From Bacteroidales bacterium (GTDB lineage Bacteria > Bacteroidota > Bacteroidia > Bacteroidales > JAGOPY01): DNA of 64,000 nt. This document shows, piece after piece, positions 8,236 to 17,414 of the stretch. The stretch lies in contig JALNZD010000006.1 of assembly GCA_023229505.1 (NCBI GenBank), positions 1 to 64,000 of the forward strand. Reading direction: 5' to 3'. Positions within the stretch are counted from its first letter, which is position 1. Each line of letters begins with the position of its first letter. The translations under genes and the position numbers were made by a program. The notes under the pieces are model-generated. The model searched no databases and had not been told where the DNA came from. It saw only the letters and a list, made by a program, of their open reading frames with translations.

Positions 8236-8868
8236 ATGAAAACCCTTTCCGGGATATGGTATATTACATTGGTTTTACTGCAGTTGCTGATCTTTTTTAA
8301 GCTATCGGCCCAGGAGACGCCCATGCTGATCAATACGGAAGCCAGGCTTGATAATATACTCCTGCTCAAAATGACCCCTGAAAAGTATGTCGAATTCGGA
8401 ATAAAAAAAATTAACGAGAACCTTTACCAGATCACCAAGCAACCCGATGATGTCATGTTCAGTGTGGAATCAACGGGCAGTTGGAACCTTTCGATATCTT
8501 CAGCAGACGCTTATTTTACCGGGAAAAATGATTCGACACACAAAGTACCGGTTGACTTTATAGGCTTATATGTTGAAAATACCGGTACTAACTGGGACAA
8601 CGGGCTTTTCTCCAATATGGCCAATGCCACCAAAGACACTATCGTTTACCTGGCACCGGAAAAAACCAGTCTTTTGGAGAGCGGTGTACGAGGTAACATT
8701 GGCGGATCTTCACAAAATTCATTTATCCTGAGATGGAAGTTTTTTTATGAAGATGATGCTTTAAAAATCAGAAAGTTTACTGATTTCGACATTAATGACG
8801 ATAATTACAGGGTTGGATATTATATCACTTTATCAGAAAGTACGGCGAATGGCAAAATCGATCAGTGA
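8236..8868 (+). CDS. small secreted beta-protein, divergent W-x-M-G-T relative (4 of 4)
   Basis: 210 residues; signal peptide ends KLSAQ. It keeps the family outline: a W-N-L-S-I segment after S-T-G-S, a V-D-F-I-G-L-Y-V-E-N-T-G-T-N-x-D-N-G strand like that of the 5935 product, then L-R-W-K-F in place of W-E-M-G-T, and a final strand Y-Y-I-T-L. The loss of the M-G-T and M-N-Q marks suggests a different job, such as a tip or anchor subunit (inference). Its stop overlaps the GTG start of the barrel gene by 4 nt. Confidence 0.6.
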   Translation: MKTLSGIWYITLVLLQLLIFFKLSAQETPMLINTEARLDNILLLKMTPEKYVEFGIKKINENLYQITKQPDDVMFSVESTGSWNLSISSADAYFTGKNDSTHKVPVDFIGLYVENTGTNWDNGLFSNMANATKDTIVYLAPEKTSLLESGVRGNIGGSSQNSFILRWKFFYEDDALKIRKFTDFDINDDNYRVGYYITLSESTANGKIDQ

Positions 8869-11800
8869 CTTTCAATCAAAATGCGGTTAAACCCGATATA
8901 AATAATTTGCAAATCAGCCTGAAAATTGATTATAAGATATTCATCTATATCGGGCTTTCAATATTATGGCAGCCCGGCCTGAATGTAACGGCTCAAGCCC
9001 TGGTTCAGGGACCTGATGACCAGGTATTGGCTGCTTCTTTTATAAAACCGGAGATCTTTCAAAAAGCAGGGCAATTAAGTTTTAATGTAGTCCGGATCCG
9101 CAATCTTTCTGATACTGCCGTCCGGTTTAAACCCATATTTATCCTTCCGGCAGGCTGGGCCCCGTTCAGCGCTCCTTTCAGGGACACTATCGTGCCACCG
9201 GATGATTCCATCTCACTGTCATTCCGGTTTCAATTACCAGTGCAGGTGAGTTCTGAAATAAAACATGAAATCTTTTTTCGCGCTTATTCCATGCAGAATA
9301 AATTGCTGTCAGAAAGCAGCTTTATTGTCCATCCCGAGGTTTATCATGATTGGGATGTAATTTTACCGGATAAAAGGGTGTTTTTTTATCCACGCATGAA
9401 CCTGGCGGAGTTTGAGCTACTCATTCAAAACAAAGGGAACACGGCTGAAGTGATCAGCCTGCTTATTGAGCCTGATAATAAAATAAACCTGAACAACATC
9501 GGGGATTGGAAGTCAGGGCAGGACATTTCACTGGCGCCATACCAGGATACCCTCCTCAAATTTAATGTCAGGTACACTTTTTCCGAAAACCGGGTTTTCG
9601 ATATCAGCAAGGTTCAGATACATGCTTCCGCCGGCGGCAAAGAGATACGCAGGGCATTATTGATTGAAAAGTATAATGATACCTACGCTCCCTTTTATGT
9701 TGACCGGGCCCTGCCACATCAGACGGAGGTGGGGTTTCGTACCTTTAGCAGGAATGACCGTTTACTCCCCTTTATTAAAGCAAGAGGTACATCTACTTTT
9801 AATAACAATAGTACTTTTCAGTATAACTTTAATTACTATGCGCTGACCGGTAATGAAGACTTTATCAGTAATAGTTATTACAGTTTTTTATATAACTGGA
9901 AATCGCTGAAAGTTGGCTTAGGCGCCTTTAGCTCATCATTAGGCCGGAACCTGTATACCCGGCATGGCTTCATGATCTCTAATGTAATCCGGTTAAGCCC
10001 TTCATTCAGCCTGGAAGCATTCGTAAGCCAAAGCTTTTTAACACCAAAAACCAGCGTCGCTGTTGGTTATACCATTGAGAAAAATAAGATCAGTTTTCAT
10101 GGCTCGGTTTCCTATGATATTGATGATGAAAAAAAAGTGAACACGGGTTCCGTGATGCTGCAATCAAACCTTATCACTTTGAAAAAGGGCCATGATATCA
10201 GTTTTAATTTATATGGTTACCACGAAAACCATTACCTGACCAAAGATTACACTTTAACGGGCTTTGCCTGGGATATCAATTATCATGCAAGAATAGGCGA
10301 TGCAGTAGCGATCCAGTTAACCAACAATTATGGTTCCCCGAATATTCCCGGCGCCCAGATGGGACTCCTCAAATTTGGGGCTACTTCAATATTTTTAGTT
10401 GGAAACAAAAAAAAATACTTTTCAGTTCAATATATTAACAGCTCCCGGAAATACCATGCCTACAATTTCGAAGGCGACAAACTTCCCAATGCTAAATTGT
10501 CTGATCAATATGCCAGTATATTATTTAATTCCCGTGATAACCCCAATCACACCTGGGAGGCCGGGCCAAGCATTGAGTTTTATCATTCACTGAGGACTTC
10601 ACAATCCACCGGAGGTGCAATTGCAGAATACACTATTCAAAAGTTACGGTTTGAATACAAGGCAGTTATAGTGAAAAAATTAACGCTCAACCTGAAAACA
10701 GGCCTGACTAATATTAATATTAAAGAAACGACAGAAATTAATGAACAAAGATATGACTTCCATCTCCTGGGAGGTTTAAGTTTTAAAAAAGGATATGGCG
10801 TTTCATTCGGTTACGATTACGGCCCCATGGTGAACAGCGGTTTATACCAGTTTGCAGGAGATGCAAAAAACCACAGCTTTAACATCGGGCCCAGCATAAC
10901 GACCACCTATTTTAAAGAACGGGTGAGCTTTAACTTATTTGCCAGTTTTATTTACCGGTTCGATCTGCAATACGCTTCTTTCAATATCAATCCAAAAATT
11001 GAAGCATTTTTATTCCGCGACTGGTATGTTGTGGCAAGTGGAACCTACCACTACACCCAGCAGCAGTACCCGGAATTTCAGACGCGGAACTCATATACTT
11101 ATTTTGAATTGTCGGTCAAAAAGAGATGGGGGAAATCTGACTTTAATAAATGGCAAAAGGATACGCGCCGGTTAAGAGTTGTTTTATTTAAAGATGACAA
11201 CGGAAATGGCGTTAAAGAAGAACTGGAACAGGGCGTGCCTTTTGTTAAAATACGTTTGAAACTGACCAACTCTGACAATCCGAATATCAGCACACAGTTC
11301 CCGGTAGATATAATCCTGCTTTCCAATGAGGCAGGAGCTGTCAATTATAACCGCCTCCCGAAGGGATTTTACGAACTTACCATTACCCCCCTCAGTGATG
11401 TGAAAGAGTATTTCTACGTTAACAGAAGTGCGGAAAAACTTGAGCTTTCAAAAAATGCAACTTATTATATCCCTTTCCAGAAAGCAAATAAAATATCGGG
11501 TAAAATTGTTTTGCAACGTCAAAAGTTCATTAAAGCAGGAGAAGAGTCATTTGACCTGACCAATATTAAAATAACTGCCTACAACAAGCAGGGAAACAGT
11601 TTTTCTTCCTTTACCCTTGAGGATGGCAGCTTTACCATTTTTGTACCGGGGAATAACATATATTACGTTAGAATGGGAAATGTATTCGGTAGTAATTTTA
11701 AAATTCTGCAGAATGATATAAACATAACCATACCTGATTCGACCAACAACCAGGTAGTATTTAATGTAGTTGAAATTTCCCGTCAGGTCAGATTTAAAGA

Positions 11801-12191
11801 AGCCAGGCCTGCCCAGCCCGATACCTTACGGCCGGCTCCATTGAAAATTAAAGTATTACACGGCAGGATTTATGAAAACTCCAGTGAGAAAGCCGTTGAC
11901 AAAGATGCAATTCCGGAGTTTAACATCCGGGTTGCTCCTCCCCAAGAACAAAAAATGATAGCCGGTAATTATTATATAGTGGTGGGTGATGCTTCCAACA
12001 GGGCAGAAGCAATTAAATATAAGAAGATCATAGAGGAAAATGGAATAAATGCTTACCTGGGCTATGACGAAGCAAAAGATGAATATTATGTGTTCACTAA
12101 CTATTACCAAAATAAGGAAGAGGCCCGAATAGAATTAGAACGACTCCAGAAAGCGAGATTAAAAGATGCGGAGGTCATTAAGTTTGAGTAG
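8865..12191 (+). CDS. usher-like outer-membrane beta-barrel with SPOR tail
   Basis: 1108 residues, GTG start overlapping the previous stop (GTGA). A hydrophobic segment ends near V-T-A-Q (about residue 44), giving an unusually long n-region. Two Ig/NEW3-like domains follow (about 45-270), then a long stretch of amphipathic beta-strands rich in Y, N and G (about 290-765) typical of an outer-membrane barrel. Next is an SdrD-B/Cna-like domain (LFKDDNGNGVKEELEQG, about 770-860) and another carboxypeptidase-regulatory-like domain. A SPOR-type domain (about 1030-1105, Y-Y-I-V-V-G then an ENGINAYLG helix-strand and YVFTNYY) may bind denuded peptidoglycan. Together with the chaperone and small subunits it fits an export or anchoring pore for cluster I, but it is not a recognised PapC homologue. 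Confidence 0.55.
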   Translation: MTFNQNAVKPDINNLQISLKIDYKIFIYIGLSILWQPGLNVTAQALVQGPDDQVLAASFIKPEIFQKAGQLSFNVVRIRNLSDTAVRFKPIFILPAGWAPFSAPFRDTIVPPDDSISLSFRFQLPVQVSSEIKHEIFFRAYSMQNKLLSESSFIVHPEVYHDWDVILPDKRVFFYPRMNLAEFELLIQNKGNTAEVISLLIEPDNKINLNNIGDWKSGQDISLAPYQDTLLKFNVRYTFSENRVFDISKVQIHASAGGKEIRRALLIEKYNDTYAPFYVDRALPHQTEVGFRTFSRNDRLLPFIKARGTSTFNNNSTFQYNFNYYALTGNEDFISNSYYSFLYNWKSLKVGLGAFSSSLGRNLYTRHGFMISNVIRLSPSFSLEAFVSQSFLTPKTSVAVGYTIEKNKISFHGSVSYDIDDEKKVNTGSVMLQSNLITLKKGHDISFNLYGYHENHYLTKDYTLTGFAWDINYHARIGDAVAIQLTNNYGSPNIPGAQMGLLKFGATSIFLVGNKKKYFSVQYINSSRKYHAYNFEGDKLPNAKLSDQYASILFNSRDNPNHTWEAGPSIEFYHSLRTSQSTGGAIAEYTIQKLRFEYKAVIVKKLTLNLKTGLTNINIKETTEINEQRYDFHLLGGLSFKKGYGVSFGYDYGPMVNSGLYQFAGDAKNHSFNIGPSITTTYFKERVSFNLFASFIYRFDLQYASFNINPKIEAFLFRDWYVVASGTYHYTQQQYPEFQTRNSYTYFELSVKKRWGKSDFNKWQKDTRRLRVVLFKDDNGNGVKEELEQGVPFVKIRLKLTNSDNPNISTQFPVDIILLSNEAGAVNYNRLPKGFYELTITPLSDVKEYFYVNRSAEKLELSKNATYYIPFQKANKISGKIVLQRQKFIKAGEESFDLTNIKITAYNKQGNSFSSFTLEDGSFTIFVPGNNIYYVRMGNVFGSNFKILQNDINITIPDSTNNQVVFNVVEISRQVRFKEARPAQPDTLRPAPLKIKVLHGRIYENSSEKAVDKDAIPEFNIRVAPPQEQKMIAGNYYIVVGDASNRAEAIKYKKIIEENGINAYLGYDEAKDEYYVFTNYYQNKEEARIELERLQKARLKDAEVIKFE

Positions 12192-12206
12192 CGTAGCGGC
12201 AAGCCT

Positions 12207-13413
12207 CCTCTACCAGGGAGGGATGAAAATAGCCCCGGGTGCAACCGGGGAAATGAAAGGGGCATTCAATTTGAAAGTCCCGAAGGGACGAATGAAAAGG
12301 CTGTTTATTCTGCCGTCCCGATGGGACTTGGCAACAATAGGCCGGCTTTCCAATCCCCGGACGATTGTCCGGGGCTATTTTCAATTGTCCCTTGCGGGAC
12401 ATCGTCAAATCGCTAAATCGTTATATCGTTATATCGCTACATTGTTATATCGTTATATCGCTAAATCGTTATATCGTCCAATCTTCTGCGCCTCCTGCCA
12501 GGGAGGGATGAAAATAGCCCCGGATGAAATCCGGGGAAAAAAGGAGGTAATCCATATAAAAAGTCCCGAAGGGACGAATGAAAAGGCTGTTTATTCTGCC
12601 GTCCCGGATGGGACTTGGCAACAATAGGCCGGCTTTCCAATCCCCGGACGATTGTCCGGGGCTATTTTCAATTGTCCCTAGCGGGACATCGTCAAATCGC
12701 TAAATCGTTATATCGTTATATCGCTAAATCGTTACATTGCTACATTGTTATATCGTCCAATCTTCTGCGCCTCCCGCCAGGGAGGGATGAAAATAGCCCC
12801 GGATGAAATCCGGGGAAAAAAGGAGGTAATCCATATAAAAAGTCCCGAAGGGACGAATGAAAAGGCTGTTTATTCTGCCGTCCCGATGGGACTTGGCAAC
12901 AATAGGCCGGCTTTCCAATCCCCGGACGATTGTCCGGGGCTATTTTCAATTGTCCCTTGCGGGACATCGTCAAATCGCTAAATCGTTATATCGTTATATC
13001 GCTACATTGTTATATCGTTATATCGCTAAATCGTTATATCGTCCAATCTTCTGCGCCTCCTGCCAGGGAGGGATGAAAATAGCCCCGGATGAAATCCGGG
13101 GAAAAAAGGAGGTAATCCATATAAAAAGTCCCGAAGGGACGAATGAAAAGGCTGTTTATTCTGCCGTCCCGGATGGGACTTGGCAACAATAGGCCGGCTT
13201 TCCAATCCCCGGACGATTGTCCGGGGCTATTTTCAATTGTCCCTAACGGGACATCGTCAAATCACTACATCGTTATATCGTTATATCGCTACATTGTTAT
13301 ATCGTCCAATCTGCTGCGCCTCCCGCCAGGGAGGGATGAAAATAGCCCCGGATGAAATCCGGGGAAAAAAGGAGGTAATCTATATAAAAAGTCCCGAAGG
13401 GACGAATGAAATA
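12207..13413. repeat. tandem array of palindrome-rich 263-286-bp units
   Basis: Four full units and one partial unit; the landmark GGGAGGGATG recurs at 12216, 12501, 12780, 13066 and 13329. Each unit holds the same ordered short palindromes: CCCCGG-ATGAAAT-CCGGGG, GTCCCGAAGGGAC, GTCCCGATGGGAC, CCCCGGACGATTGTCCGGGG and GTCCCTTGCGGGAC. A run of the octamer ATCGYTAY/ATCGTTAT follows. Open frames across it are by-products of the repeat. The last unit ends exactly at the stop codon of the transposase gene at 13414, as expected of REP/BIME-like sequences mobilised by a REP-associated transposase. The first unit is the most diverged. Confidence 0.9.
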
Positions 13414-13866
13414 TCATCCCCAGATGTGACGCTCATCATAATCGATCCCGCTGTTTTTAAGGAAAGCAAGGTATTCCTGCTGAAAGGTCACAGTTTTGTG
13501 GTGTTTTTCCTGGTTCTGAATATATTTGATAATTCTATCTATATTTGAAATACTGACACTAAAAGCAGCATAACCTGTTTGCCAGTAAAACCCCGATTTG
13601 TCCGGAAAGGATTCGTGGATCCATTTCGAAGAACCGGATTTGATCAGCTGTATAGCCTTGGAAGGACTTATGCTTCCAGGAAGAGAAAGCAGCAGATGAG
13701 CGTGATCCTCAGTACCTCCAATAGAATGTGCAATTATGTTATTCTGCTTGGCGATACCACCCATATAGGGCCAAAGTCTTTGCTGCAATTCCTTTTCTAT
13801 AAATTTCTCTCTGTTCTTAGTGCTGAACACATAATGAATGTTCATGGAAATAAATGAGTTCGCCAT
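13414..13866 (-). CDS. REP-associated tyrosine transposase (IS200/Y1-like)
   Basis: 150 residues, the usual length for the Y1 transposase (HUH) family. The HUH motif is H-A-H in GGTEDHAHLLLSLP (about residue 56), and the catalytic tyrosine lies in W-Q-T-G-Y-A-A-F-S-V-S (about residue 97), followed by the helix I-I-K-Y-I-Q-N-Q-E-x-H-H. These single-strand DNA transposases nick at hairpins and join through a 5-prime phosphotyrosine. No TnpB or accessory gene is present. The palindrome array abuts its 3-prime end and solo palindromes lie upstream (13988-14152), the layout of a RAYT with its REP elements. It appears intact. Confidence 0.85.
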   Translation of the reverse strand: MANSFISMNIHYVFSTKNREKFIEKELQQRLWPYMGGIAKQNNIIAHSIGGTEDHAHLLLSLPGSISPSKAIQLIKSGSSKWIHESFPDKSGFYWQTGYAAFSVSISNIDRIIKYIQNQEKHHKTVTFQQEYLAFLKNSGIDYDERHIWG

Positions 13867-13987
13867 AATTTTGAATTTTAAAGGGCTAAACTGTTAGAAA
13901 TCGATTATCACATGAACCGATCTATTAGGTTAATCGGGATTTTTGGGAAATATACCCGATGTTATCGGAATTTTTTTTAGGTAATTA

Positions 13988-14152
13988 TCAGCCGTCCCTG
14001 GCGGGACTGGCTATTTAACAAATTGCCGTCATTTTCCCCGGACGTTGTCCGGGGCTATTTTCATTTGTCCCTGGCGGGACATCGTCAAATCGCTACATCG
14101 CTACATCGTTACATCGTTACATCGCTACATCATCAAATCGTCCAATCTTTAT
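13988..14152. repeat. solo copy of the palindrome/octamer repeat family
   Basis: Contains GTCCCTGGCGGGAC, the CCCCGGACGTTGTCCGGGG palindrome, a second GTCCCTGGCGGGAC and a run of ATCGCTAC/ATCGTTAC octamers. This is the same order as in the 12.2-13.4 kb array but with different loop bases. It lies between the transposase and the 3-prime end of the gene at 14158. The rest of the 13867-13987 gap is AT-rich and featureless. Confidence 0.85.
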
Positions 14153-14157
14153 TTCTT

Positions 14158-14958
14158 CTATTTCACCTTCAAAAACTTCCCCTCAAATAACTTTCCTGAA
14201 GGAGAAATAAGTTTCACGCTATAAGCCCCTGTTGCCAGGCGGTTGGTGGGAAGTGTGATGTTCACCTCTCCATTGCCGGTATTGATCTCTTGCCGGATGA
14301 CCTCCTGGCCGAAGTAGTTAAAAATCTTCAGCTGGGCATTCCCGCGCTCTCCCAGGTTGCACTTCAGTGTTAGTTCGTCCCCGACCGGGTTCGGATAGAT
14401 GAAGACCCGGTTCAGCTCCTTTTCCGGGATGCCTGTGCAGTCAAAGATCGTTACCACAAAGTTTTCCGAATTGGAAGAACAACCCACCGGGGAAGACTCG
14501 TTTACGCTGATGCTTCCGGAAAACATGGCTGTCCAGGAGACAAGGACCTGGTGAGATCCCTGGCCGGCGATAAGGCTGCCGCCAGTGATGCTCCAGAAAT
14601 ATTCGTTATCCGGGTTTTCCGGTGTGGAATAAAAATAGACATTGCCGGCCGATTGGTTGCACACCTCTGTTTCTCCTGATACAGCCGGGTGAGGAGCATC
14701 GATGACTGTGACTTCCAGTGGGTCTGACAGAGGCCCGGCTCCGCATTCATCGGCTCCCTGGACCTTTACCAATGCTGTACCTGAAAACGCCGGGCTCCAT
14801 TCGACCGTACCAATTGTTGAACTGCCGGAAATGACCCCGGCTTCCGGTGGATCCAACTGCCAGATATAATAGCTTGCATTCACCGCACCTGTCGTGGTAT
14901 ATTCAGTCCCGGCATTGGAATTACATTCCTCCGCAGATCCTGTGGGGGCCGCAGTCAT
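14158..14958 (-). CDS. C-terminal part of frameshifted T9SS/PKD protein
   Basis: 266 codons open here, but the start is not natural: this is the continuation of the protein encoded upstream (14921-17017), displaced by one base. It carries repeated PKD/Ig-like segments with Cys residues and ends with a type A T9SS sorting domain (V-F-I-Y-P-N-P-V-G-D-E-L-T-L, then IFNYFGQEV and a G-x-Y-S-V-K-L strand). Removing one G from the five-G run at 14944-14948 joins both frames and gives a smooth D-C-G-P-T-G-S-A-E-E-C-N reading. Confidence 0.7.
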   Translation of the reverse strand: MTAAPTGSAEECNSNAGTEYTTTGAVNASYYIWQLDPPEAGVISGSSTIGTVEWSPAFSGTALVKVQGADECGAGPLSDPLEVTVIDAPHPAVSGETEVCNQSAGNVYFYSTPENPDNEYFWSITGGSLIAGQGSHQVLVSWTAMFSGSISVNESSPVGCSSNSENFVVTIFDCTGIPEKELNRVFIYPNPVGDELTLKCNLGERGNAQLKIFNYFGQEVIRQEINTGNGEVNITLPTNRLATGAYSVKLISPSGKLFEGKFLKVK

Positions 14959-17017
14959 TCAAAGCCTGGACACTGATGCGCATGCTTCCGGCAAAGATCT
15001 CAGAGACGGCCAGTGTACCCACTGTGTCATTACCGCTGAAAGTTCCGGCTTCAGGGGGATTCACGCTCCATGCATAGGAAATGGCATCCGGAATGTCATT
15101 AGTTACAAATTCCACATTATCATCTCCTTTGCAGACATCGGCAGGACCGGAAGGCAAACCCGGCTGCACGGGAATGGACAGGACATGAATAAAATCCGGC
15201 TGGAGAAGGGTATCAGAGTCGGTACCGTCAGAGATGATCAATTCTACATCATATAGCCCTGCAAGATTATAAACAACTTCAGGATTTTCTAAGGTTGAAG
15301 TGGCCGGTGTCCCGCCTTCGAAAGTCCAGTTCCATGATACCGGTGCGCCGGATGACTGGTCAGAGAATGAAACGGTCCCACCTGCACAAGGGGTTATATC
15401 AGAAGCCGAGAACAAGGCTAGCAGAGCTTCCGGAGTAAATTCGAAGGAGGATATTTTGGTGAGCCTGTCTCCTCCGCTTCCAACGTATTGGGATGTAAAC
15501 CAGAAAATGTGTTCGTTATCCGGGTCGACACTCAGGTCAGCATAGTCGCCCCAGCGGTTATACCCGGTTTGTGAATGGGCCCCGGTCTGGATAACAGCTT
15601 CTTCTATATCAAGAACTCCGCTCCCTGCGGCATATTCTGAGGAAGATTGCCCGCAATAGCGGATACCGGGATATACCGAGATGCTGGAAATAGAATAGGC
15701 CAGCCCGATTTCATTGTTTCCGTTCAGCGACACGCTACCCATCCAGCGGTTGTGCTCATCGGGGCCAAAGGTGCCCGACTGCCTGACGCTCCAGTCGCCT
15801 GAGGCGCGCCTGAGTTCATACCACCGGATGCCGGCATGGTTGGTAGCATCCAGATCCACGGTATGACAGCAGACAATGGTTTCGTAAGAACCAAAATTCC
15901 GGTATTGCGGGCGGTTCATAATGACCATCGGGATGCCATCCAGCCGCTGGCTCGTACCGGGCTGCCGGATATTGTCCCAGGTGTTGCCGAAGTTGCTGTC
16001 GAAGGCCGGGACACTGAGTTGCTGCACACGGTTGAAGGTGGAATTAGACAAAGTATTCCAGTCTGCATCCAGCTCATAGATCCAGAGTTCGTCACTGCCC
16101 CCGGCGATTGCATCGTCACTGATAGTGATGAACAGGCCCGGCTCCCCGGCCGGGGCAAAGGCCCCGTCATTATCCACCGGTGGGACGCACATAAAGCCAT
16201 CGATAGTGGTAGGTCTCCAGGGATTGTTAAACCCGACGAACTGTGCGGTTCCACCATTCAGCATCTGGGACCGTTCAAAAACATAAATATCATTTCCTGA
16301 GCTATTGTTGGTTCCCATGTAATACCCATCCTGCCAGATGCCGAACTTCTCATAGTCAGGCATGTCGGCCACATCGAAGGAATATTTATGCCAGCTTCCC
16401 GTGGGGTCACCGGTTTGTGAAACAGCTATGAGCATGCGGTCGTTAGAGCCGCAGATCGAAAATTCCACGGCCAGCCAGCGGTTGGCCTGCTCGTCAAAAA
16501 GGATCAGCGGGTCCCCGTCGTTACAATTGGAGCCTGGCACCCCGCTGAAGAGCTGATTCATAGCCGTCGGACCGGCAACTAAAGCACCGGTAGTCTTGTC
16601 ATAGATGGCATAGACAGTATTGATGGTCTGCATGTAATAGAGAGGTCCGGCAGTCCCGTTGGCATCCGGTGGGTAATAGGGCGATTCCTGCCCGCTGAAG
16701 TTCATGATCAGTTCCCTGCCGGTTGTTGTAGTTCCCATCTCACGCTGCCAGGCCGGATCCGGCCCCTTTGGCAAAGCAGTTTTGGCAAAAGGATAGCTTC
16801 TTTTTTCCAGTTCTCTATTCCTTTCCATCATCGCATCGGCTTTCATCTCCAGGAACTCCGCCTCAGTGATCACAGGCAGGTCGCGCAATGGAGGGGTCAG
16901 GCCGTAGTAGATCCCGGTTCCCGTAATAGTTGGCTTGACGGGGCTTTCCTGTGCGAAAGCAGAAAGAGAAGAAGAAAGGAAAAGTGCTATGATGACAAGG
17001 GTGAAGATCTTTTTCAT
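14921..17017 (-). CDS. N-terminal part of frameshifted T9SS/PKD protein
   Basis: 698 residues from ATG 17017; a TTG start 11 codons upstream is less likely. The signal peptide begins MKKIFTLVIIALF and ends AFAQ. Residues about 90-530 look like a beta-propeller (repeated W, D-x-D and G-N blocks). About 540-620 is a PKD domain (TVSFSDQSSG, W-N-W-T-F-E-G-G-T-P, then Y-D-V-E-L-I-I-S-D). The frame ends prematurely in C-G-P-H-R-I-C-G-G-M, eight or so residues past a five-G run, while the rest of the PKD array and the sorting domain continue one frame away. Fused length would be about 955 residues. The break may be a real mutation, slippage-based phase variation or a sequencing error. Confidence 0.75.
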   Translation of the reverse strand: MKKIFTLVIIALFLSSSLSAFAQESPVKPTITGTGIYYGLTPPLRDLPVITEAEFLEMKADAMMERNRELEKRSYPFAKTALPKGPDPAWQREMGTTTTGRELIMNFSGQESPYYPPDANGTAGPLYYMQTINTVYAIYDKTTGALVAGPTAMNQLFSGVPGSNCNDGDPLILFDEQANRWLAVEFSICGSNDRMLIAVSQTGDPTGSWHKYSFDVADMPDYEKFGIWQDGYYMGTNNSSGNDIYVFERSQMLNGGTAQFVGFNNPWRPTTIDGFMCVPPVDNDGAFAPAGEPGLFITISDDAIAGGSDELWIYELDADWNTLSNSTFNRVQQLSVPAFDSNFGNTWDNIRQPGTSQRLDGIPMVIMNRPQYRNFGSYETIVCCHTVDLDATNHAGIRWYELRRASGDWSVRQSGTFGPDEHNRWMGSVSLNGNNEIGLAYSISSISVYPGIRYCGQSSSEYAAGSGVLDIEEAVIQTGAHSQTGYNRWGDYADLSVDPDNEHIFWFTSQYVGSGGDRLTKISSFEFTPEALLALFSASDITPCAGGTVSFSDQSSGAPVSWNWTFEGGTPATSTLENPEVVYNLAGLYDVELIISDGTDSDTLLQPDFIHVLSIPVQPGLPSGPADVCKGDDNVEFVTNDIPDAISYAWSVNPPEAGTFSGNDTVGTLAVSEIFAGSMRISVQALNDCGPHRICGGM

Positions 17018-17077
17018 GATGAAAATTTTTACTACAGATGCAGTCTGCAAAATTAATCAAATTTTTCCCGTGACGAT

Positions 17078-17181
17078 TGTCCGGTGAAATTTTCAGCCGT
17101 CCCGGGACTTGCAATATATAGCCGGCTTTCCTGCCCCGGACGTTGTCCGGGGCTATTATCAAAAGTCCCTACCGGGACATC
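17078..17181. repeat. solo copy of the GTCCC/CCGGAC palindrome family
   Basis: Carries GCCGTCCCGGGAC, the A-T-A-G-C-C-G-G-C-T-T-T-C-C link seen in the main array, CCCCGGACGTTGTCCGGGG and GTCCCTACCGGGAC. It lies upstream of the T9SS/PKD gene (divergent from the SDR gene at 17415). The remaining gap to 17414 is AT-rich, with no recognisable feature apart from presumed promoters. Confidence 0.8.
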
Positions 17182-17414
17182 TTTTAATCACCAAATATTT
17201 TTTACAAATTCTAATTACTGAAAAGAATATTATTATTGAATTTCCTTAAAATTCCCCTGCTTTTCTTCAAAATCCGCAGATTTTCCCAATAGCATCATCT
17301 TTCCCTTTCATTTTGGTTTTAATCCATTCAACGGTAAAGCAATCCCCTTAAAACTAATTTCATTCTGCAACTAATCAGCATTAATATTGTCACTGATAAT
17401 TAGCTTAAAGTATT

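Noticed and set aside
12207..13413. CRISPR-like look of the regular repeats
   Set aside because: Units are about 280 bp, contiguous and composed of internal palindromes, with no short repeats separated by unique spacers and no cas genes nearby.
12166..13548. Several overlapping open frames of 63-153 codons on both strands across the repeat array
   Set aside because: They simply translate the same repeats (for example the same peptide recurring in each unit), have no family features, and arise from the stop-poor palindromes.
13579..13857. 92-codon plus-strand frame opposite the transposase gene
   Set aside because: Shadow of the intact Y1 transposase on the other strand.
15836..16300. 154-codon plus-strand frame opposite the T9SS/PKD gene
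   Set aside because: It lies wholly antisense to a well-supported coding region and shows no recognisable domain.
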